Shown here: piece after piece, positions 9,043 to 16,256 of the stretch
Numbering within the stretch: position 1 is the first letter of the stretch
How the letters are laid out: each line of letters opens with the position of its first letter
Virus record (IMG/VR): IMGVR_UViG_3300031920_000341
Coordinates: 62,001-126,000 of that record
Length of the DNA: 64,000 bases
Strand: one strand, 5' to 3'
Source: a virus
Translations under genes and position numbers: made by a program
The notes under the pieces: generated by a model
What the model saw: the letters and a program-made list of their open reading frames with translations, nothing else
The model's database searches: none
What the model was told of the DNA's origin: nothing

Positions 9043-11988
9043 ATGGCTGAATTAAATTTAGCGGAATATACTGCAAGTGGTATCTATACGATTGAAGTCG
9101 ATGGAACTCAAATGATATCTTATCCTCTTAACTCTGGAAGGATAGTAATTGGTACATCCAGAACAGGTCCTATCAATTCATTAGTATTAAACCGAGATTC
9201 AAAAACCGCACAATATGTTTATGGCACTAGAGACTTATATTTAGAGAATCGTGGAAGCTATTTCCATAAAGCATTGGATATTATGTTAGGAATTGGACCA
9301 GTTTATTCACTTAACCTGGTACCTATTGATTTATCTTCTCCAAGCATTGATAACTTGGATCAAGGTAACTTTTTAATATTTAGTGCCGAAAGCGCATTAC
9401 ATAATGCAGGTGAATCTTACGCAGACTTAGGTATCGAACCTATAATGTTTAAACAATCCGCATATAAAGACTTTTACAATAGACAAAAATTTTGGTCTGC
9501 AAGTGAAGAACGATTAAATAGTACCAAAAATTCTGTCCTTGGTGAAACAGCAACATCATTTGGAACAATTGCTGCTGCAAACAATATAGTTGGTTTTGCT
9601 AACTTAAGTAAACGTGAACTTACTATATTTGTTGTTAAAGCAAATGTAAACGGTTATGATGCAACAATATTTGAATGGTATAATGGTTTAGGTGAAGATG
9701 TTGTAAAACCTGAATACTTACATAAAGATGATTTTGTTTCTGACTTTTTTGTTGATGTAATTGTAATTGAAGGTGACTGGTCGGATAATGTTAGATTATC
9801 TAAAGATGTTAAATATTCTAGATATTTTAATAATAGTGGACTTGAATATTCAAATATTGATGAATTTATTCAACTTAAAGATGTTAAACTTATAACTCGT
9901 CAGACTGGTTCATTAATTGCTGATTTTCAAGACAGATCAGGTAATGCTGTTTCAATTGATAAAGTATTTAATAGAATGTTTCCTATAACAGAATGTATTA
10001 TGTCACTTGATGAATCAAAACTTGAAGCAATGCTTCTTAATACAGATACATTTGAAGCTGATGATATTACAACACAGAGACTTGACTTAATCGGTCATGG
10101 CGCAACAGAAATTGATACTGGTGCTGGAACTGGTGCTGGAGAATATGCTGATGATTCAACAACTAATAAAATAATTGATTTATTATCATATAGAAAACCA
10201 TTAATTTCAAAACTTTATTTTAAAGCAACAACCGGTACTACTACTTCTGAATCTATAGAATTTACAACAGCTGGTACACCAGCCGCTGTAGCTGAAATTA
10301 CAGCATATGAAGATAGTAAACTATATAAAGCAATTATGTCTGGTTTCATTTATAATGGAATGACTTCAATTGATGATAGTGGAGCTTCTCCTGCTGATCC
10401 TGTAACTTATATTAAAGTTAATGGACCTTATACTACAGATATTGGTTCACCAGCAGTATCAGTAAGTTACTTTACAATAACAGCATATAGTGATTCTACA
10501 TTATTAACACTATCAGAATTCAATTCATGGAACGATGGTGATGATGTTGTTACATTCGTTGATGATGCTGATGATAATTATACACAAGTTATTTCAATGA
10601 CATCCTTTGATAGCTGGACATATACTCAACCTAATGTTGTACAAATTGAAATGGTAACTGCTGATTTAGAAAATGATGATAATGCATTAATTCTCAATTA
10701 CTTAACACCGGGACATTATGTTAAAGCTAAGTCAACTTCTGGAAGAATTAGAATGCTTAAGATTTTATCTGTATCTAAAAATTTAACTAAAACTACATTA
10801 TTAAAAACTTTTTACGATATTACTGTAATGACTGCTCAAGGAACTGAGATTTTGGGAATTGATATGGGAACATCTGGATCAGAAACATTAACTGTTTACA
10901 AAGGTATTCAGAAATTCATTACTGATATAAGAGGTTTTAATATTGATCCATTTATTTTAAGAGAACAAGTTCTTCCTAATGGATCAGCAATAAGACAAAA
11001 GGTAATTCTTGATTACATATTTGATTCAGGATTGTATAAAGCATTAACTCAAAGTGATGCTGTTGAGATTAGACAAATTGTTGACTCATATGAAGGAACA
11101 ATTGAACCTTCAACTAAGTATAACTTAGTTAAATTAGCAGCTACACATCAAAGGACTGCAGTATTTGCAAATGATCCATCAATGAAACAATTTGAAGAAT
11201 CAGTAGATCCTAGTTTTATTGATAGTAGTAACGGTTTAGTAGATCCTCAACATATTGTTGATGGTGGTAATTTACTGTTAAATCCTTCTTTCACATTTAC
11301 ATTACCGGAAGAATCATTAAACGGAATTCCAATGGAATCCTTTGCATACTTTGTGATGCCTTATTTAATGATTCGTGATAAAGGTAAAAATAAAAGAATG
11401 ATACCTGCTCCTTATATGGCTAATGCCTACTACAGGAAATTCCAAGGTGGTAGTAAATATGCTATTGTAGCTGGTACTAAAGGTAAAATTACTGAACCGG
11501 AAGTTATCGGACCAGAATATGATTTTGATGATGATGCACGTAAGATAATTGAACCAAAAGGTCATAACTTAATTGTTAAACGTAAACGTCACGGTATAAT
11601 GTTATTAAGTAACAATACCGCATACTATAAAGTTGAATCTGCACTTAACAGCGCACATGTTCGTGAGAACTTAATCTCTATTGAAAATGATATTGATGCA
11701 ATTTTATTCGGATTCTTATTTGACTTTAATGATCCTATAACAAGAATTAGAGTTAAGACTCAATTAGAAAATTATTTAGATGGCGTTAAATCAAGTCGTG
11801 GTATTACTTATTATGAAGTAACAATAGATGAAAGTAATAATACTGAAGAATTGATTAGTAAAAACATGGCACTTGTTGATATTAAAGTATCCTTCAATAA
11901 AGGTATACATAAATTTATTAACAGAATCATACTTACTCAATCAAATGGTGAGATTTCTCCACTACAAACTGGTTTCGCAATTAACTAA
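9043..11988 (+). CDS. Tail sheath protein (T4 gp18-like)
   Basis: 981 residues, longer than T4 gp18 (about 660). The N-terminus (AEYTASGIYTIEVDGT..., VIGTSRTGPINS, YFHKALDIMLGIGPVYSLNLVPID) and the C-terminal domain (ENDIDAILFGFLFDFNDPITR, KTQLENYLDGVKSSRGI, NKGIHKFINRIILT) match the contractile sheath family. The extra length is a Thr/Ser/Asp-rich middle region (about residues 360-620), probably a surface domain. It forms the contractile outer tube that drives the tail tube into the host. Transcribed alone to the right, with a late-type promoter box before it and a terminator directly after it, which suits a highly expressed structural gene. Confidence 0.9.
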   Translation: MAELNLAEYTASGIYTIEVDGTQMISYPLNSGRIVIGTSRTGPINSLVLNRDSKTAQYVYGTRDLYLENRGSYFHKALDIMLGIGPVYSLNLVPIDLSSPSIDNLDQGNFLIFSAESALHNAGESYADLGIEPIMFKQSAYKDFYNRQKFWSASEERLNSTKNSVLGETATSFGTIAAANNIVGFANLSKRELTIFVVKANVNGYDATIFEWYNGLGEDVVKPEYLHKDDFVSDFFVDVIVIEGDWSDNVRLSKDVKYSRYFNNSGLEYSNIDEFIQLKDVKLITRQTGSLIADFQDRSGNAVSIDKVFNRMFPITECIMSLDESKLEAMLLNTDTFEADDITTQRLDLIGHGATEIDTGAGTGAGEYADDSTTNKIIDLLSYRKPLISKLYFKATTGTTTSESIEFTTAGTPAAVAEITAYEDSKLYKAIMSGFIYNGMTSIDDSGASPADPVTYIKVNGPYTTDIGSPAVSVSYFTITAYSDSTLLTLSEFNSWNDGDDVVTFVDDADDNYTQVISMTSFDSWTYTQPNVVQIEMVTADLENDDNALILNYLTPGHYVKAKSTSGRIRMLKILSVSKNLTKTTLLKTFYDITVMTAQGTEILGIDMGTSGSETLTVYKGIQKFITDIRGFNIDPFILREQVLPNGSAIRQKVILDYIFDSGLYKALTQSDAVEIRQIVDSYEGTIEPSTKYNLVKLAATHQRTAVFANDPSMKQFEESVDPSFIDSSNGLVDPQHIVDGGNLLLNPSFTFTLPEESLNGIPMESFAYFVMPYLMIRDKGKNKRMIPAPYMANAYYRKFQGGSKYAIVAGTKGKITEPEVIGPEYDFDDDARKIIEPKGHNLIVKRKRHGIMLLSNNTAYYKVESALNSAHVRENLISIENDIDAILFGFLFDFNDPITRIRVKTQLENYLDGVKSSRGITYYEVTIDESNNTEELISKNMALVDIKVSFNKGIHKFINRIILTQSNGEISPLQTGFAIN

Positions 11989-12005
11989 ATTTAAATATGT
12001 AGTAC

Positions 12006-12037
12006 AAAAAAAGCCTGGACAAAATCCAGGCTTTTTT
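12006..12037. terminator. Bidirectional intrinsic terminator
   Basis: A 7-bp GC-rich stem (GCCTGGA / TCCAGGC, 5-base loop) is flanked by A7 on the left and T6 on the right, so it works as a rho-independent terminator in both directions. It lies between the convergent sheath gene and the leftward gene ending at 12056. Confidence 0.9.
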
Positions 12038-12055
12038 ATTAATACACAATAACAA

Positions 12056-12499
12056 TTATACTTGGACATATTTAGCGTCCATTTTCTTATTATCACTAGT
12101 TAACTTAGTTAATGTTAATGTTCTTGGCATATGATTTTTTTGATCTTGTCCACCTGACATTGATTCACAGAATATAACTTCAACAACTTTACCTTTATCA
12201 TCATATATTGCTGGAATTAAACTACCATTCTTTGCAATTTGTTCAATATCAATACTTTCATCATCCAATTGTAAACCACGAATTTTTCTTTCATGTTCTA
12301 TTGATGTATCATACATAGAAACTGGTATTTCAGTAATCACACCCTGTTGTGCAGAATAATGTTTGTTTTCATAAGTAAATTCAAAACCTGAATCTCTCAT
12401 ACATATACCCATACGTTCACCACTATTGGTTTTTAGTCCTATTCCACTATATACTTCTCGTATTTCAATTGCACCGTCTTCATCAGTTGTTACTTTCAT
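12056..12499 (-). CDS. Hypothetical protein
   Basis: 147 residues, beta-rich and acidic, no membrane segment. Contains VIFCESMSGGQDQKN near residue 110 and two other short Gly/Ser turns, but no family is recognised. Last gene of a small leftward unit that begins with the GroES-like gene; it ends at the bidirectional terminator. Confidence 0.78.
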   Translation of the reverse strand: MKVTTDEDGAIEIREVYSGIGLKTNSGERMGICMRDSGFEFTYENKHYSAQQGVITEIPVSMYDTSIEHERKIRGLQLDDESIDIEQIAKNGSLIPAIYDDKGKVVEVIFCESMSGGQDQKNHMPRTLTLTKLTSDNKKMDAKYVQV

Positions 12500-12502
12500 A
12501 GT

Positions 12503-12838
12503 TTATTTGTTTTTAAGATCAAAATAAATAATTGTTATTTCTTCATTTGGTTCTAAATCAGGATAGAATTTTTTCATGCCTTCATACATATCTTCATTAT
12601 CTTCATATCCATCATCCATACAAACTTCATCAGGAACCAAATTTAAATATGTATGAGTAACTTGGTATACTGCAATATCTTCTTTATCATCACCAGATAT
12701 TGATTCCATTACATTTAATCCCAATGGAACTTCTCTATGTCCCTTACGTATAGTTACAAATTTTGAACCATCATATAAGCCTGGAAATATTCCATCTTCT
12801 AGTTTTAAAATCATGATATTAAAATTATTTTTCTTCAT
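12503..12838 (-). CDS. Small protein with possible ASCH/PUA-like fold
   Basis: 111 residues. From Met9 the layout MILKLEDGIFPGLYDGSKFVT-IRKGHR... , followed by short beta strands, an acidic loop (DDGYEDNEDMYEGM) and a terminal strand ITIIYFDL, resembles compact ASCH/PUA-type phage proteins in which a GxKxxTIR motif contacts nucleic acid. The fold call is weak. The start overlaps the end of the GroES-like gene by 14 bases; a start at Met9 would avoid the overlap. Confidence 0.7.
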   Translation of the reverse strand: MKKNNFNIMILKLEDGIFPGLYDGSKFVTIRKGHREVPLGLNVMESISGDDKEDIAVYQVTHTYLNLVPDEVCMDDGYEDNEDMYEGMKKFYPDLEPNEEITIIYFDLKNK

Positions 12839-13115
12839 CTACCACAGCTATTATGTCATTTTTCATAATAACCTGGTATGATTTACCTTTGTGTGTATAA
12901 GTTAGTCCTGCGTATTTCATTATTAGTACTATATCATCTTCTTCAAAATTATTAGTGCCCTCAATTGCATTTGGCCCTATTGCTATAACCTTTCCTCTTA
13001 CAGGCATTTCACGTGCATCTTCTGCAAGCATAATTCCACCTGATGTGGTACTTTTAGTTGGTTCGAGTTCTATAATAACTCTTTCAAATAATGGTCTTAA
13101 TCCTATTCTGCTCAT
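12825..13115 (-). CDS. GroES-like co-chaperonin (functional analogue of T4 gp31)
   Basis: 96 residues, the normal Cpn10 length, with the conserved pattern RPLFERVIIE (start), TSGGIMLAEDAREMPVRGKVIAIGPN (mobile-loop region and following strand, quoted discontinuously in the family as GGIxLPxxAxExPxxGxVxAxGxG), DDIVLIMKYAG and the terminal MKNDIIAVV. It should cap the host GroEL ring; T4 gp31 and other phage co-chaperonins do this to fold large capsid proteins. It is first in a short operon of small proteins. Confidence 0.93.
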   Translation of the reverse strand: MSRIGLRPLFERVIIELEPTKSTTSGGIMLAEDAREMPVRGKVIAIGPNAIEGTNNFEEDDIVLIMKYAGLTYTHKGKSYQVIMKNDIIAVVDEEK

Positions 13116-13129
13116 CTTTATTTATTTTT

Positions 13130-13330
13130 TTAATCATTCTTGTCCATAAATGTTATTTTACCAGTCTTAGTATCATACCATACTATACCTTGTTTCCCAG
13201 CTTTAAATTCTTCTTCTGTTAAATTTTTACCGGGTGGTAATGAACTAGTACCTTTTATTACTATTTTTTTATAATAATTTAAATTTACTATTTTTTTATA
13301 ATAATTTAAATTTACGGCTTTATTTTCCAT
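13130..13330 (-). CDS. Small protein with duplicated N-terminal segment
   Basis: 66 residues. After MENKAV the nine residues NLNYYKKIV occur twice in tandem, encoded by a perfect 27-base duplication. The rest (SLPPGKNLTEEEFKAGKQG, then IVWYDTKTGKITFMDKND) resembles the short 'GKNLTEEEYKxGKQGIV'-type C-terminus of phage head-to-tail or decoration-like proteins, but I cannot name a family. It lies 14 bases upstream of the GroES-like gene. Confidence 0.65.
   Translation of the reverse strand: MENKAVNLNYYKKIVNLNYYKKIVIKGTSSLPPGKNLTEEEFKAGKQGIVWYDTKTGKITFMDKND
13260..13313. repeat. Perfect 27-base tandem duplication
   Basis: Two identical, adjacent 27-base units (13260-13286 and 13287-13313) inside the small gene at 13130-13330. 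The unit length is a multiple of three, so the frame is kept and nine residues are duplicated. The identical DNA suggests a recent event. Confidence 0.97.
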
Positions 13331-13342
13331 AATATTCTATTT

Positions 13343-13546
13343 TTAATTAATATATGTTGAAAATTTCTCATCGGTTGCTTCATCCATAAATTCAAATGAT
13401 TGTAGTAGAAAACATATTCCAAACATTACTATAAAAAACATTTCTGATAAATGTGATCTCATATAATAATTAACAATACCAAAAAGCATAGTTGTAAATC
13501 CTATGATAGCAAATATAATTATTGGATAATTTAGTTTATTTTTCAT
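13343..13546 (-). CDS. Small membrane protein, two transmembrane segments
   Basis: 67 residues with two hydrophobic helices: about 8-28 (PIIIFAIIGFTTMLFGIVNY) and about 34-52 (SEMFFIVMFGICFLLQSF), separated by the short basic turn MRSHL. The C-terminus is acidic. A holin-like or membrane-modifying role is possible from size and topology, but no lysis genes are near. The start overlaps the end of the RNase H-like gene by 4 bases. Confidence 0.7.
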   Translation of the reverse strand: MKNKLNYPIIIFAIIGFTTMLFGIVNYYMRSHLSEMFFIVMFGICFLLQSFEFMDEATDEKFSTYIN

Positions 13547-14679
13547 AACATTCCTTGTTCCATTTTTACATAACTCATAAATTCATGATAATTAAAATCT
13601 TTTGTATTTTTAACTATTTCAAATTTTTGTTTAATTGTATCAATTAATATTTCTGGTACATTATTATAAGCTAATCTTATCATTTTTATATTAAAAAGAA
13701 GATTGTTCAGTAATTCTGCTTTTAATTTTCTTTCATCATTCTTTTTAGTAAGATTCTTTTTAATGAAAGTTGCATTAACTATGTCTGTTAAAAATTCTTC
13801 ATTTCTTTCATCAATTAACTTAATAAAATCTTTTGAATTATATTTGCTTATTAATCCTGTTATTATTGATCTTGCCTGTGCTTCACTTACGTTCATTCTT
13901 CTTCCTGAATCAGATAAATAGTGATACATACTCTGCACATTATCTCCTGGGTCTCCGTGAATGAGTTTAACCATTAATTCTATATTGAAGTCTGATTCTT
14001 CTACTGAGTATTCTCTTTGGTCTTTAAAATAATTAAATACATTAGAAATTTGAAGTGTATTATTACTTAAATCAATTCCTGTATTTTCATGTAATGGTAA
14101 ATATACCATTTTAACATTTTTATGTTGTCTTTTAGGTGTTACCATAAATGTAACATTATCTTCCCATTTTAACAACTGAGCTAGGTCCATATCACCAGAC
14201 CAAATTATATTATGGTCTTTTAATTGTTGAGTAAGATGAAATATTAAATCATCACCTTCGGCACCACGTACAGATAATACAGTAATACCATCAATTGTAG
14301 CTAAATCAGGTGCAACAGCTTTAAAAAAATGTTTAAAGAATTTATATACGTTTTTCTTAGTATCTTTTCCTTTTTTTCTATTTCCTTTATATTCAAATGG
14401 TTCTATATTTGGATTACGATTACAAAATTTATTAGCATAATATTTTCTCCAACTATCATTATCAAGTACAAAGTATACTTTATTAATCATACTTTTATAT
14501 GGAAACATAATATTACTAAGAAATTTCAAAGAAAAATTCTTGAAGAAATCTTTTGCTTCATCAGTAAGATTATCTTCATTATCAAATATTTCATTATATG
14601 ATGAATTTTGTTTTAATAAATATAATGCAACAGGAGATATTACATTTAAAAATGCATGTCCGTCTACTAATAAATTCAT
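13543..14679 (-). CDS. T4 RNase H-type 5'-3' exonuclease / flap nuclease
   Basis: 378 residues (T4 Rnh about 305). Acidic FEN-type motifs are visible: NLLVDGHAF (N-terminal Asp), VYFVLDNDSWRK, VRGAEGDDLI, WSGDMDLAQLL and HGDPGDNV. These residues bind two metals in the PIN-like/FEN nuclease family. In T4 the enzyme removes RNA primers from Okazaki fragments, helped by gp32. Here it lies two genes downstream of the gp32-like gene, consistent with that partnership. Confidence 0.9.
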   Translation of the reverse strand: MNLLVDGHAFLNVISPVALYLLKQNSSYNEIFDNEDNLTDEAKDFFKNFSLKFLSNIMFPYKSMINKVYFVLDNDSWRKYYANKFCNRNPNIEPFEYKGNRKKGKDTKKNVYKFFKHFFKAVAPDLATIDGITVLSVRGAEGDDLIFHLTQQLKDHNIIWSGDMDLAQLLKWEDNVTFMVTPKRQHKNVKMVYLPLHENTGIDLSNNTLQISNVFNYFKDQREYSVEESDFNIELMVKLIHGDPGDNVQSMYHYLSDSGRRMNVSEAQARSIITGLISKYNSKDFIKLIDERNEEFLTDIVNATFIKKNLTKKNDERKLKAELLNNLLFNIKMIRLAYNNVPEILIDTIKQKFEIVKNTKDFNYHEFMSYVKMEQGML

Positions 14680-14681
14680 AG

Positions 14682-14891
14682 TTATTTCTTTTTTATTGGT
14701 TCTATAATTCCACCTTCTAATACACGAATACTTTTTGAAATTATTTCAGATTCATTTAAATTAAATGCGCCTTTTGATTGTGCATATATTAAAGCTGAAA
14801 CTATATTGACAACAGACATATCTAATGTCATATGTTGAACATATTGTTCGTATTCTTCTGATGTGAATTTTAATTTTTCAAATAGGATCAT
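14682..14891 (-). CDS. Small hypothetical protein
   Basis: 69 residues, mostly helical (MILFEKLKFTSEEYEQYVQHM..., ESEIISKSIRVLEGG), ending IEPIKKK. No family recognised. It sits between the gp32-like gene (with its terminator) and the RNase H gene, and is 2 bases from the latter, so the two are probably co-translated. Confidence 0.7.
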   Translation of the reverse strand: MILFEKLKFTSEEYEQYVQHMTLDMSVVNIVSALIYAQSKGAFNLNESEIISKSIRVLEGGIIEPIKKK

Positions 14892-14895
14892 AATA

Positions 14896-14924
14896 AATTA
14901 AAAAATGGGGGAATTGCTTCCCCC
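14896..14924 (-). terminator. Intrinsic terminator after ssDNA-binding protein gene
   Basis: On the minus strand a 7-bp stem GGGGGAA / TTCCCCC with a GCAA loop is followed by ATTTTTTAATTT. It is 11 bases after the gp32-like stop codon and immediately before the next start. It should limit readthrough from a strongly expressed gene. Confidence 0.8.
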
Positions 14925-14934
14925 GTTATTTCAA

Positions 14935-16152
14935 TTAAAGTTTTTCTAGCATTGTTGCAAAATTAGTATTTTCTAATTTTGTTTCCGTTGCAGGTTGATT
15001 TACTACAGGATCTTCTACTTTAGGTTGTACCTTATTAAGTTCTGTTTCCATATCCATTCCTGTATTTTGAACTACAGGAGGTTGAGCTTGCTCTTTAGCC
15101 ACAATTGGTTTTTGAACTACAACCGGAGGAGTAACTAAACTCTCAGTTGGTTGATTATCAAATACAAATTTTCCTTCAGCTTCATTTATAACTGGTTTTT
15201 CAGCAGTAGGTATAATTGGTGCATTAGTAACAGTAGGCATTCCAGTAAATCCTTGTGCAATAGCTTCACGTTCTTTCATTTTACTAAGAATAAGAGTCTT
15301 AGTTTCTAAATCGCGTGTAGTAGAAAGTAATTCTTGTAAAATACTTGGGTATTGTACAATTGCAATTATATAATCTGCAACTTTATCACGAATATCAACA
15401 GTCCAAGGCTTAAATTTATAAGCATCAAGATTTGGAGTTTCTGCTTTTAAGAAACGTGCTAATGGTGTTTCATCACTTTTTGTTGTCGCATCAAGCATTG
15501 CTTGATCAACAGTATATACTTGACCTTCAAATTGAAAAGTAAACGGAGTTACCTGTTCAACAAATTGACAGCTATCATAATCTTTATATTGTTTGTTTTT
15601 CTTACTAACAATACAGAAATAATCTTTACCTTCTAACATTGAGAAAGGATTGATTGATTTAACTACACCTATTCCAAGTGATTCTGGTTCAATTTGTTTT
15701 TCAATTTGTTTTAAAATAGTTATACCAAATGGCCAAAGTTTAATTTTTCCATTAAGAGTTGAGTCTTGCATATCTTTAATTATATAAACCGGAGCATATA
15801 CATTCATGTAACGGTTAAAATTAACCTTTATTTCTTTTGCAAGATTTTCATCGATGTGATTACGTATTTTATTACGCAATAATGTGTCTAAATCCCAAAG
15901 AATTGAAGATTGCCTAATTGTTGATGGGCATTCTACAAAAAATTTCTCTTTGGTAAGAGGATGTGTAAGTATCGCTTGATACTTTTTGTACATTGAATTA
16001 TTTGGGTCTTTCCACCAAGGTATATACCTTATACCTGCTTTATAAACTCCATTTTGTCCCTTTGCTGGGTCCGGTGTAAATAAGTTTTCATCTCTGAATC
16101 CTTCATGTTGTTTTTGTACAAAATTGTCATTTTTTAAATTTCCTAAATCCAT
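14935..16152 (-). CDS. Single-stranded DNA-binding protein (T4 gp32-like)
   Basis: 405 residues. The central OB-fold region matches the gp32 pattern: AGIRYIPWWKDPNNS, NVYAPVYIIKDMQDS, NGKIKLWPFGITILKQIEKQI, INPFSMLEGKDYFCIV, KKNKQYKDYDSCQF. It coats ssDNA at forks and recombination sites and recruits partners through its tail. Two differences from T4: the zinc ligands are not evident (FVECPS is left without the paired cysteines), and the C-terminal part (about 300-405) is a long Pro/Val/Gln-rich linker rather than a short acidic tail. Followed by a terminator; an ATAAATAATA box lies about 70 bases upstream. Confidence 0.87.
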   Translation of the reverse strand: MDLGNLKNDNFVQKQHEGFRDENLFTPDPAKGQNGVYKAGIRYIPWWKDPNNSMYKKYQAILTHPLTKEKFFVECPSTIRQSSILWDLDTLLRNKIRNHIDENLAKEIKVNFNRYMNVYAPVYIIKDMQDSTLNGKIKLWPFGITILKQIEKQIEPESLGIGVVKSINPFSMLEGKDYFCIVSKKNKQYKDYDSCQFVEQVTPFTFQFEGQVYTVDQAMLDATTKSDETPLARFLKAETPNLDAYKFKPWTVDIRDKVADYIIAIVQYPSILQELLSTTRDLETKTLILSKMKEREAIAQGFTGMPTVTNAPIIPTAEKPVINEAEGKFVFDNQPTESLVTPPVVVQKPIVAKEQAQPPVVQNTGMDMETELNKVQPKVEDPVVNQPATETKLENTNFATMLEKL

Positions 16153-16220
16153 TTTCTGTCGTTTTTTTTAATTAATACTACTTTCGTAATTCGGCTCTAT
16201 AGCCATCGTCTTTATTATAC

Positions 16221-16230
16221 TATTATTTAT
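16221..16230 (-). promoter_or_regulatory. ATAAATAATA box upstream of ssDNA-binding protein gene
   Basis: ATAAATAATA on the minus strand, preceded by AAACTTTTAG and about 70 bases before the gp32-like ATG. It shares the core of the boxes before the structural genes, and AAAGTTTTGG precedes the box at 58633 in a similar position. Promoter function is inferred. Confidence 0.4.
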
Positions 16231-16256
16231 CTAAAAGTTTTACTATATTTGAATAT

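Noticed and set aside
13260-13313. CRISPR-like or iteron reading of the 27-base repeats
   Set aside because: Only two units, adjacent without spacer and inside a coding frame.
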